From: Wolbachia pipientis
Lineage (GTDB): Bacteria; Pseudomonadota; Alphaproteobacteria; Rickettsiales; Anaplasmataceae
Length of the DNA stretch: 5,700 nucleotides
Reading direction: 5' to 3'
Assembly (NCBI RefSeq): GCF_023661085.1
Contig: NZ_JAHDJT010000091.1
Span: 1 to 5,700 of the forward strand
Shown here: piece after piece, positions 1 to 5,700 of the stretch
Layout of the letters: each line of letters begins with the position of its first letter
Numbering within the stretch: position 1 is the stretch's first letter
Translations under genes and position numbers: made by a program
Notes under the pieces: generated by a model
The model's database searches: none
What the model was told of the DNA's origin: nothing
Seen by the model: the letters and a program-made list of their open reading frames with translations, nothing else

Positions 1-640
1 CTTCTTCTGTTTCACATAATCTGTTAAACAATGAAGTTTGCTTAACATATTTTAAGAGCTTTTTATTGCCGGAAGTGAGAGTAAACCCAATACTATAGTT
101 AATCATTGCTAAGTTATTTACAATATCAACTATAGCTTGTGTTTCTGCCCTTTCGGTTTTTAGAAATTTTAGTCTATTTGGTGTCGCAAAAAATAAGTCA
201 CGAACTTCAATATGTGTACCCTGCAATAAAGAATAAGGGGTAATCTCTCTTATTTTTTCTCCTCCCTCATATCTTATAGACCATGCTTCCTTTGCTCCAC
301 TTGCCTTAGATGATAATTTCATTCTGCTTACTGCTGCAATTGAAGGCAGAGCCTCTCCTCTAAAGCCAAGACGTCTGATCTCTATTAACTCACTATCACT
401 TAATTTTGAAGTGGCATGCCTCATAAGTGCTAGTTCCAGATCGTTCTTTTCTATTCCATTTCCATCGTCTGTTACAGTTATAAGGTTACGTCCACCACTT
501 TCTATTTTGATCTCTATTTCTGTACTTCCAGCATCTATTGCATTTTCTACTAATTCCTTTACTACACTCGCTGGCCTTTCTATTACCTCTCCTGCTGCTA
601 TACGGTTTATAGTTTTTGTGTCTAAAAGAATTATTGCCAT
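1..640 (-). CDS. mutL: MutL, DNA mismatch repair ATPase, N-terminal 213 codons (3' end beyond the left edge)
   Basis: MutL couples mismatch recognition by MutS to strand incision and excision. The visible part is the GHKL (gyrase/Hsp90/histidine kinase/MutL) ATPase domain. Motifs seen: [12 protein letters not shown] at residues 28-39, with the catalytic Glu29 and Mg-binding Asn33 at the same numbers as in E. coli MutL; DDGNGI at 58-63 (ATP-binding Asp58); RHATSK at 74-79; and GFRGEAL at 92-98 (ATP lid). The start ATG (complement 638-640) gives the canonical MutL N-terminus MAIILLD and has a strong Shine-Dalgarno upstream. The frame is open to base 1, so the C-terminal dimerisation domain is outside the window. 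It lies directly downstream of rnhA and overlaps it by 10 bases, so the two are probably cotranscribed and translationally coupled. The identification is secure. Nothing visible suggests decay. Confidence 0.96.
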   Translation of the reverse strand, partial: MAIILLDTKTINRIAAGEVIERPASVVKELVENAIDAGSTEIEIKIESGGRNLITVTDDGNGIEKNDLELALMRHATSKLSDSELIEIRRLGFRGEALPSIAAVSRMKLSSKASGAKEAWSIRYEGGEKIREITPYSLLQGTHIEVRDLFFATPNRLKFLKTERAETQAIVDIVNNLAMINYSIGFTLTSGNKKLLKYVKQTSLFNRLCETEE

Positions 641-1167
641 AACACTCCCTCCAATCTATGAAACTTAGAGCTCCCTCTATTTTTTTGTGATTTCTTGATC
701 TCACAATCTCTATATTTTAGCTTTTTAGATTCCTTTCTAGCAAGTCTATCTGCCTCTTCATTATAGGTATTACCACTGTGAGCCTTAACCCACTTCCAGT
801 TAATATCATGCTGCAAGACAATTTCATCCAATTCCTTCCATAACTCAACGTTTTTTACTGATTTTTTATTGGCTGTCTTCCAACCATTTGTTCTCCACTT
901 ATTGATCCACTCTGTTATACCTTGTTTAATATACTGACTATCAGTGTGTAAAACAACTTTGCAAGAAACTTTCAACATCTTTATCCCGTTAATCACAGCC
1001 TTTAACTCCATCTTGTTGTTCGTTGTGTTTTCTTCACCTCCAGAGATACGTTTTTTGATCAAGACACTTTTATTTTCATACATCATCACAGCTGCCCATC
1101 CACCAGGACCTGGATTTCCAGAACATGCTCCATCTGTATATATTATAACCTTCTTTTTTTCGCCCAT
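631..1167 (-). CDS. rnhA: Ribonuclease HI
   Basis: RNase HI cleaves the RNA strand of RNA-DNA hybrids (R-loops, Okazaki primers, stray ribonucleotides) in the cytoplasm with Mg2+. With the ATG at complement 1165-1167 the product is 178 residues, against 155 for E. coli. The extra length is a charged C-terminal tail ([18 protein letters not shown]...). All catalytic residues are visible: the first Asp in [14 protein letters not shown], Glu in NNKMEL, Asp in TDSQY, His in KAHSGN and the last Asp in EEADRLA. The basic handle region is present ([16 protein letters not shown]). An upstream TTG at complement 1186-1188 would add MNLYSVS. It has a GGTGG about ten bases before it, whereas the ATG has only a weak site, so the start is uncertain by seven residues. 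The gene precedes and overlaps mutL, and the two form a small housekeeping pair. Confidence 0.95.
   Translation of the reverse strand: MGEKKKVIIYTDGACSGNPGPGGWAAVMMYENKSVLIKKRISGGEENTTNNKMELKAVINGIKMLKVSCKVVLHTDSQYIKQGITEWINKWRTNGWKTANKKSVKNVELWKELDEIVLQHDINWKWVKAHSGNTYNEEADRLARKESKKLKYRDCEIKKSQKNRGSSKFHRLEGVLWQ
645..652 (-). promoter_or_regulatory. Strong Shine-Dalgarno for mutL, inside the 3' end of rnhA
   Basis: On the minus strand the sequence reads GGAGGGAG four bases before the mutL ATG at complement 638-640. The purine-rich core is a near-perfect anti-16S match. It lies within the last codons of rnhA (which encode LEGVLWQ), so mutL translation is supported from inside the upstream gene. 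This fixes the mutL start. Confidence 0.8.
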
Positions 1168-1188
1168 ACTTACAGAATATAGATTCAA

Positions 1189-1583
1189 CGTAAATTTGCC
1201 ACCGAAATGTTGACATTAAGTTTCAAGATCTTTATCATGTAAAGGTGTGGGAGGCTAATGAACCTGTTCTCACGATGTTAGGTAAATCGTAATTGAGCTT
1301 TTGGGCTCGTGTTTTTATTAGGAGGTTAGTCTCTCATACCCAAAATAATTGTTTTTAAAGCTCTTTATAGCTCATGAATTCATTTGCTGGGGTTTATGGA
1401 GGGAGTTGTAAAAGATGATAAAATAAACAGCTAAGGTGCGCAGTAGCATTCTATGGTCATCTATGAAGGTAGTTTTTTGCCAACTCTTGAAATTTAGCTA
1501 ACTTTAATAGACTTTAGTACAAAAACGTTGAATATTTCTTCACAATTGTGTATAATTATTAATGCTTTTTAGGTTAATCCGTC
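1189..1583. other. Gene-free divergent spacer between rnhA and the Rpn nuclease gene
   Basis: No convincing gene was found here on either strand. Both flanking genes read outward, so the spacer must hold the start signals of both. Only the rightward promoter (about 1528-1556) is recognisable. The rest contains a 10-base palindrome ATGAATTCAT (1374-1383), a weak hairpin GAGCT/GGCTC followed by five T (1295-1316), a 12-codon plus-strand reading frame at 1396-1434, and a minus-strand stretch free of stops for 41 codons (complement 1375-1497) with no usable start. None of these is strong enough to call. In a repeat-rich Wolbachia genome it could include a dispersed intergenic repeat or gene remnant. 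Confidence 0.6.
1528..1556 (+). promoter_or_regulatory. Sigma70-type promoter for the Rpn nuclease gene
   Basis: The -35 box TTGAAT (1528-1533) and a perfect -10 box TATAAT (1551-1556) are separated by exactly 17 bases. The predicted transcription start is near 1563, about 20 bases before the ATG at 1584. This is the best promoter match in the window. The ribosome binding site that follows is poor: only AGG at 1571-1573, ten bases from the ATG. Confidence 0.7.
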
Positions 1584-2540
1584 ATGGCTCTTTCGAAGTT
1601 TCTCGATCCAAAATTTGACCTGTCCTTTAAACGAGTGTTTGGCACTGAGAAAAATAAGAATATCCTTATTCACTTCTTAAATGACATCTTAGGCTTTACT
1701 GGGGTTAACACTATTCAAGATGTTGAGTTTCTTAGCACTATCATGAATCCTGAGATTGCTTCCGATAAACAAAGTATCGTTGATGTTCTTTGCAAGGATT
1801 CATACGGAAATAGATATATTGCGGAGATGCAACTCGCTCGTGATAAAGGCTTTGAAAAACGTGCCCAACTCTATGCTGCTAAAGCTTACTCAAAACAATC
1901 TGGCAATTACATTGATTTTAAGAAAGTATTCTTTATTGCTATTTCTAATAGTACTCTCTTTCCTCCAGAAGTTGAATACATTTCCACTCATAATATACGA
2001 GAGATCAAAACTAATGGCCATTATCTAAAGGATTTTCAATTCATCTTTATTGAGTTGCCGAAATTTACAAAAAACAAAGTAGAGCAACTAGAGAGCACAG
2101 TAGAAAGGTGGTGCTTCTTTTTCCGGTATGCAGAAAATACTACCGATGAAGACCTAAAAGATATTGCAGAAAAAGACCCAATAATAAAGCTAGCATATGA
2201 TGAATTAGACAAATTTAGTTGGAATGAAAAGGATCTAGCGGCATACGAAGAGAGAGTTTTGAATGTACAGAAAGAAGAGGCTATTTTGGCTCAACGGCTC
2301 GATGATGCTTCTGCTAAAGGTAGACTGGAAGGTAGACAAGAAGGCATCCAAATCGGCCAGGAAAAAGGTAAAGCGGAAGGTATTAAAATTGGTGCAGAAA
2401 AAGGTAGGGAAGAGGGCGAAAAACAAGCTAAAATAGCTGTGGCCAAAAACCTACTTAAGGCTGGCGTGTCTGTTGACTTAATAGCTGAATCTACAGGCCT
2501 TTCTCAAGCTGATATTTCACAGCTCAAGGAAAAAGCTTAA
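1584..2540 (+). CDS. Rpn/PDDEXK-family nuclease (recombination-promoting nuclease or putative transposase), 318 aa
   Basis: This protein belongs to the PD-(D/E)XK group annotated as Rpn-family recombination-promoting nuclease or PDDEXK-family transposase, which is numerous in Wolbachia. E. coli RpnA-type relatives are DNA endonucleases linked to RecA-independent recombination. Seen here: the family N-terminus FLDPKFDLSFKRVFG (residues 6-20), then a nuclease core with Asp67 (in SIVDVLCKD) and Glu81-x-Gln83 (in YIAEMQLA), that is D...ExQ, the variant normal for this family. Residues 246-278 form a tail with glycine at every fourth position, nine times, in a charged background. The C-terminus LIAESTGLSQADISQLKEK looks like a helix-turn-helix-type segment. 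Its full length with intact core residues suggests it is functional. It is transcribed in the same direction as cif and lies 264 bases upstream of cifA, so it may be part of the mobile context of the cif locus. Self-mobility has not been established for this family. Confidence 0.9.
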   Translation: MALSKFLDPKFDLSFKRVFGTEKNKNILIHFLNDILGFTGVNTIQDVEFLSTIMNPEIASDKQSIVDVLCKDSYGNRYIAEMQLARDKGFEKRAQLYAAKAYSKQSGNYIDFKKVFFIAISNSTLFPPEVEYISTHNIREIKTNGHYLKDFQFIFIELPKFTKNKVEQLESTVERWCFFFRYAENTTDEDLKDIAEKDPIIKLAYDELDKFSWNEKDLAAYEERVLNVQKEEAILAQRLDDASAKGRLEGRQEGIQIGQEKGKAEGIKIGAEKGREEGEKQAKIAVAKNLLKAGVSVDLIAESTGLSQADISQLKEKA

Positions 2541-2574
2541 GTACTGTAGCTCCCTTAGAGCGCTTTTCAACTTA

Positions 2575-2667
2575 TTATACTTCTTTATCCATTAGTCTAA
2601 AGCCTACATCTAACTCTTCCGCTATTCTCGCTATGGCCTATTTGATTTTCTCACCAATTCTACGCAT
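2575..2667 (-). other. Possible coding scrap with an in-frame TAG
   Basis: Read on the minus strand from ATG at complement 2665-2667, the frame gives MRRIGEKIK, then TAG at complement 2638-2640, then AIARIAEELDVGFRLMDKEV, then two consecutive TAA codons. The composition looks protein-like (balanced charge, helix-forming) and unlike random AT-rich spacer. It could be the degraded end of a mobile-element or regulatory gene. No family was recognised. With only 31 codons it may be chance. Confidence 0.25.
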
Positions 2668-2747
2668 CAGTTAAGTGCAAAATAGATGATATTTAAATAT
2701 AAAAAATGTTTTTCATAAAATTTTTCTTGTCCTTGATAATTTTAGTG

Positions 2748-2776
2748 TTGCTATTTGATTCTAACTTTTGCATAAT
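2748..2776 (+). promoter_or_regulatory. Candidate promoter for cifA-cifB
   Basis: A -35-like TTGCTA (2748-2753, 4 of 6 consensus) and a -10-like CATAAT (2771-2776, 5 of 6) have an ideal 17-base spacer. Transcription would start near 2783, leaving a leader of about 20 bases before the cifA ATG. The surroundings are very AT-rich (about 2690-2790), which raises the chance-match rate. No other promoter candidate was found between cifA and cifB. Confidence 0.45.
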
Positions 2777-2794
2777 GCAGTAAATATTTTTTAT

Positions 2795-2800
2795 GGGGGG
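2795..2800 (+). promoter_or_regulatory. G-run ribosome binding site of cifA
   Basis: Six G residues lie four bases before the ATG at 2805-2807. The run decides between two in-frame ATGs. The one at 2793 would place the G-run inside the coding sequence (MGGK) and has no site of its own. The one at 2805 gives MPIETKRQ, matching the N-terminus recalled for wMel-type CifA. Confidence 0.6.
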
Positions 2801-2976
2801 TAAAATGCCAATAGAAACAAAGCGTCAAGCTGCAGTACTTAAAAAGCTACAAGATGTTATAAAACATACAGATCCTGAAATTGCTGCTGGGAGGAAGTTA
2901 GCTATTAAAAGGTGGATGGAGACCTATATAGAGAATATTAAATCTTTTGAGGGTGATAAGCTGCAGTTTTTGTACA

Positions 2977-2984
2977 ATATATAT
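2977..2984 (+). repeat. (AT)4 run at the cifA frameshift
   Basis: The run ATATATAT lies exactly where the homologous reading frame changes. Up to ATA (2979-2981, Ile59) frame 1 matches CifA. From TTC (2984-2986) the other frame matches. Skipping TA (2982-2983) joins them, so one extra dinucleotide unit, as expected from replication slippage, explains the break. An in-frame ancestor would have (AT)3 here. Confidence 0.8.
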
Positions 2985-4081
2985 TCCAAGATGAAAATTG
3001 TTGGTCAGGTACAAGACTGAATAATCATGTTCTAGGTCAAAGGTTGACTGAAGAAAAAGTAGAAGAAATAGATAATCCACTTCGCATATATGAAATAGCT
3101 TCTAGTTACTGTGTGGTAGATAAAATTCATCCACTTTTCCAAAAAAGATTTGAATCTTACAAAAGTAATTTTTCTTCTGATGAACTTGATGGTAGTGGCA
3201 ATCCTATAACTGACAAATACATAAGAAATTCACTTTTGAGTGGCATTGGAAGGAAGGGCCATGTATTTAATTTCTGGATAGATAAAGAATCTGGGGAATT
3301 AAAGCAGTATGATGCAGTAGAAGGTTTTGATAGTGCTGTAAAACTTAAGTGGAGTGAAGGGGTAGAGTATTTTTATAATCATTTAAAAGAAGAAGATAAA
3401 GAGAAGAAGCTTACAGAAGCTATTCTTGCTCTTTCTCGTCCTCAATCTGTTGAGAAAGATGCTCCTATTTTAGATTTTTGTGTAAGGAATATAGCTGACA
3501 AAGATACTCTTTTACAGAAATTATCACAGAAAGATAAAGGAGTATATTCCCTTTTTGCTGAATTAATAGAGTCATGTTTTTTTGATACGGTTCATGATTT
3601 GGTACAGTGCTGGTGTTATAAAGAAGTTTCAGCAGGAGGAGACCATTCAGAGAAAATATTCTCATATGAAGAATATAAACTTCTTCTTTCCTCACTTTCA
3701 AATGTTATGTTGGAAAATCCTGAGTTTAATGCTCAAGCTAGATCTCTTATTATGGAAATATGGAGATGTGGTCGCTTTTATAAACACAAGGAGGCTGCTG
3801 TCGATACTTCTAATTTCCAAGTTCCTATAGAAAATGCACTTGCAGGGTTAGTGGTTAATTGGGAACGATCTGGTCGTAAGTCTAATGAAAAAAAAGAAAT
3901 ATTAGAGATAATGTTATTTGCCAGGGATCGCTTTCCTGAAAAGTTTGAGTCCTTCAAAAAAGTCATGATAGAAGACCTTAGATTATGTGGTAGGGAAGGA
4001 ATGGAAGAAGATATAGACTATGGTGATTTCGCAAAAGAGTTATTTTTTGAGTTAGAAAAAGCAACTTTACCTCCTAGAGAT

Positions 4082-4174
4082 GATGGTTCTGGTGATCATC
4101 GAAGACGGTCCATAGTAGAAGCTGAAGACCCTAGTTTTTCTGGTTCGTCCACTAGACACGACGGTTCTGGTGAT
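4082..4174 (+). repeat. Two 15-base near-direct repeats in the cifA 3' end
   Basis: GATGGTTCTGGTGAT (4082-4096) and GACGGTTCTGGTGAT (4160-4174) differ at one base and are 78 bases (26 codons) apart in the same frame, so both encode DGSGD. They bracket a poorly conserved Ser/Arg-rich stretch of the CifA tail. This may be a duplication or a past recombination within this variable end of the gene. Confidence 0.75.
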
Positions 4175-4234
4175 GCTCCACAATCCATTCTTGGAACCCC
4201 TGGTGTAAGTGGTTTTTCTCGTCGTAGCAAGTAG

Positions 4235-4239
4235 AAAGG
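4235..4239 (+). promoter_or_regulatory. Ribosome binding site of cifB in the 13-base cifA-cifB gap
   Basis: AAAGG lies eight bases before the ATG at 4248-4250 and starts immediately after the cifA TAG (4232-4234). The gap is too short for a separate promoter or a hairpin terminator, so cifB should be read from the cifA transcript. Confidence 0.6.
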
Positions 4240-4247
4240 TATATTAT

Positions 4248-5700
4248 ATGAATAATGGTGATGGGCTTATCAGAAGTTTGGTGGATAGAAATCTTGAAGG
4301 TTTTAGACAAGAGTTTGAATCCTTTTTAGATCAATGTCCATCTTTCTTGTATCATGTGGGTACGGGTCGTTTCCTTCCTGTATTCTTTTTCAGTATGTTT
4401 GCTACTGCACATGACGCAGGTATTTTAGCTCTAGATGAGAGAGTCTATATTCGTTTTGATAATCATGGTATTGATACAGTTGGTAGGAATAGAAGTACAG
4501 GAAACCTGAAGGTTGCAGTTTTAACTAATAAATCCCTTGGTAAAAAGCGAATTGTCAGGTGTTACAGCATTTCTGATGTCCCTAATAGTGATGGGTTAAG
4601 GTTCAGTACAAGGGAAAGAGATCGTTTAGTAGAAAAGATTATACAGCAAAACCCAGAGTTAAATACAGAAGACCTAAGTTTTGAGCAATACAAAGTGTGT
4701 ATGCATGGGAAAGGCAAGAGCCAGGGAGAGAAAGGGGCAGTAGTATTTGAAGCGATTCATGAAAAAGATCATGAAGGTGGAGATAAATTTTCCAAATATT
4801 CAGCATCTGAAATCAATCTTATTAGACTGCTCTTAAGAGATCACAGACTAACAATTAAGGAAATAGAAGAAAGACAACTCAATCAAAATCAGCGTGGACA
4901 ACTTGATGGGTTGGTCGATTTTGTGCAAATTGCACTAGGTCAACAAAGAATTGATAACTTTGCGGAAATGTTAAGAAGTGGAGTTGTACGAGTTTTACGA
5001 GACAATAGCACAGTAATTTTTAGATATATAACTCAAATCTATCTTCGTTACGCAGGCACACTAGAAAATGATATTCAAAATCGCAATCAAAAGCTTGAGA
5101 GTCATGGGCTTTTTTTAGGTTTGTTAGCAAATTTTAGTCATCTCTACATGATAGGTATTGACCTTAACTTATCTCTTGTAAATTCATATGTTGCTTTTCT
5201 TGTACACCATCAAGCAGAGAGAGAAAACATTCCTATCGTTATTAATATTGGATGGAGGACATCGCTTGCATTAGAACGCGCTAGAGGTGACGCTCAAAGA
5301 CTACATGCTTCTTCATTTATATCTATTCATACTGAATCAAAACATGCTGTTTGTGTTGGATTAAATTTTAATTCACGTCTAGCCCCTTTTAGGGTTGGTA
5401 TAGCAGAGCTTCAACAGAATAGATTTCCTTTAGTACAAAGATTATTTGAGTGTGTAGAAGATGAAGAAATTAGAGAAAATAGAATTAAAGATTTCTTGCT
5501 TCAACATCTTCTTGCTGAAATAACGAGAAATGCAGGAAATCGTGACAGAATACTTGATTGTATAATTGGTTTTGCTTTTGGGAATAGTGCTTTTACAAGA
5601 GAATATTTAGAGCTAAGAGAGGGAGAAGATCAAGTACGTCTAAAAAAGTACATATTTAGATATAATAATGAGGATTTAAGAAGACATGCGTTAACTATGG
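4248..5700 (+). CDS. cifB: CifB (CidB), type I CI-inducing factor, N-terminal 484 codons (3' end beyond the right edge)
   Basis: CifB is the CI toxin/modification factor. Made in the testis with CifA, it causes paternal chromatin defects and embryo death unless egg CifA rescues. Type I proteins are about 1,170 residues: an N-terminal region, two PD-(D/E)XK-like domains (degenerate in type I) and a C-terminal Ulp1-like deubiquitinase. Only the N-terminal region and most of the first nuclease-like domain are in the window. Recognised blocks include SLVDRNLEGFRQEFESFLDQ near the start, RFLPVFFFSMF, YKVCMHGKGKSQGE (residues 148-161), NQKLESHGLFLGLLANFSH (about 280-298), ERENIPIVINI (about 324-334), HTESKHAVCVGLNF and DRILDCIIGFAFGNSAF. 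The frame was read codon by codon and is open throughout. No intact D...ExK triad is evident in the nuclease-like part, as expected for type I. The deubiquitinase that would confirm the type lies outside the window. Confidence 0.94.
   Translation, partial: MNNGDGLIRSLVDRNLEGFRQEFESFLDQCPSFLYHVGTGRFLPVFFFSMFATAHDAGILALDERVYIRFDNHGIDTVGRNRSTGNLKVAVLTNKSLGKKRIVRCYSISDVPNSDGLRFSTRERDRLVEKIIQQNPELNTEDLSFEQYKVCMHGKGKSQGEKGAVVFEAIHEKDHEGGDKFSKYSASEINLIRLLLRDHRLTIKEIEERQLNQNQRGQLDGLVDFVQIALGQQRIDNFAEMLRSGVVRVLRDNSTVIFRYITQIYLRYAGTLENDIQNRNQKLESHGLFLGLLANFSHLYMIGIDLNLSLVNSYVAFLVHHQAERENIPIVINIGWRTSLALERARGDAQRLHASSFISIHTESKHAVCVGLNFNSRLAPFRVGIAELQQNRFPLVQRLFECVEDEEIRENRIKDFLLQHLLAEITRNAGNRDRILDCIIGFAFGNSAFTREYLELREGEDQVRLKKYIFRYNNEDLRRHALTM

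Larger units (their letters stand above)
2805..4234 (+). pseudogene. cifA: cifA (cidA), type I cytoplasmic incompatibility rescue factor, frameshifted
   Basis: CifA is the CI antidote: in the egg it rescues embryos fertilised by CI-modified sperm, by binding its partner CifB. It is an all-helical protein without a clear enzymatic domain. Frame 1 (2805-3020) gives 71 residues, beginning MPIETKRQ and including VIKHTDPEIAAGRKLAIKRW and GDKLQFLYNI, then ends at TGA 3018-3020. The remainder (2984-4234, 416 codons) lies in another frame and starts FQDENCWSGTRLNN. Joining them across 2981/2984 gives a continuous 475-residue CifA, close to the wMel length I recall. Strongly conserved type I blocks are KLKWSEGVEYFYNHLKEEDK (from residue 179) and LIESCFFDTVHDLVQCWCYK (from 253). 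After the lesion no in-frame ATG occurs until 3707 (residue 301), and the TTG at 3044 has no properly spaced ribosome site. The tail (after LPPRDDGSGD) is low-complexity and variable. A 13-base gap separates it from cifB. The frameshift may be a real mutation, a sequencing error or, less likely, recoded. Confidence 0.93.

Noticed and set aside
411..1213. Plus-strand reading frames at 411-668 and 944-1213
   Set aside because: They lie antisense to mutL and rnhA, whose motifs are intact. Their hydrophobic Ser/Ile/Phe-rich composition is typical of antisense shadows.
1295..1316. GAGCT/GGCTC hairpin followed by TTTTT, resembling a terminator
   Set aside because: The stem is five pairs including a G-T pair, and there is no plus-strand gene upstream for it to terminate. 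Likely chance in AT-rich DNA.
1374..1383. 10-base palindrome ATGAATTCAT as an operator
   Set aside because: A single short AT-rich palindrome, far from any recognised promoter and with no second copy noticed.
1396..1434. 12-codon reading frame (MEGVVKDDKINS)
   Set aside because: Too short, and no ribosome site or family resemblance supports it.
2793..3020. Independent small 75-residue protein
   Set aside because: Its sequence is the CifA N-terminus. The final residues (SKMKIVGQVQD) are the out-of-frame read of FQDENCWSGTRL, so it is a truncation product.
4195..4217. AACC/GGTT pairing followed by a T run near the end of cifA, as an intra-operon terminator
   Set aside because: Only four base pairs with a 12-base loop, inside coding sequence. 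Too weak to call.
3044..4234. Separate 396-residue gene starting at TTG 3044
   Set aside because: The same frame is open and homologous to CifA upstream to 2984. The TTG has AAAGG directly touching it, so no usable ribosome-site spacing. It is the body of the frameshifted cifA.
1..5700. tRNA, rRNA, CRISPR array, IS terminal inverted repeats
   Set aside because: Looked for by eye on both strands. No cloverleaf, regularly spaced repeats or matching inverted ends were found.

Overview
The window is AT-rich alphaproteobacterial DNA and almost certainly comes from Wolbachia. It carries a type I cytoplasmic incompatibility (CI) locus, cifA-cifB (cidA-cidB), which is known mainly from Wolbachia and its phage WO. 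It also carries a PD-(D/E)XK transposase/nuclease of the Rpn kind that is abundant in Wolbachia genomes. Identification rests on remembered Cif sequences (wMel and wPip types) and on family motifs; no search was run.

Layout. Bases 1-1188 are core chromosome on the minus strand: rnhA (RNase HI) followed by mutL (mismatch repair). The two overlap by 10 bases, and mutL runs off the left edge. Bases 1189-1583 are a gene-free divergent spacer, with a good sigma70-type promoter at its right end. Bases 1584-2540 on the plus strand encode an Rpn/PDDEXK-family nuclease with a glycine-every-fourth-residue tail. Bases 2541-2804 are an AT-rich leader with a possible broken minus-strand coding scrap and a plausible cifA promoter. 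Bases 2805-4234 hold cifA, and 4248 to the right edge holds the first 484 codons of cifB.

The main observation is that cifA is frameshifted. Its 5' part reads in one frame to a TGA at 3018-3020. The remaining 416 codons lie in another frame that becomes homologous immediately after a short AT-dinucleotide run (2977-2984). Removing one TA unit restores a 475-residue CifA, close to the length recalled for wMel CifA. The visible part of cifB is fully open. As sequenced, the locus therefore combines a damaged antidote/rescue gene with a toxin gene that is undamaged as far as can be seen. This is opposite to the usual decay order, in which cifB breaks first. Alternatives are a sequencing error, a second intact cifA elsewhere in the genome, or recoding.

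How the genes work together. CifA and CifB normally form a complex: CifB (with CifA in some systems) modifies sperm so that embryos of uninfected mothers die, and CifA in the egg rescues. The two genes are 13 bases apart on one strand and probably cotranscribed. The Rpn nuclease next door is a mobile-type gene and may mark how the cif pair came to sit beside mutL-rnhA. No phage WO structural gene is visible in the window.
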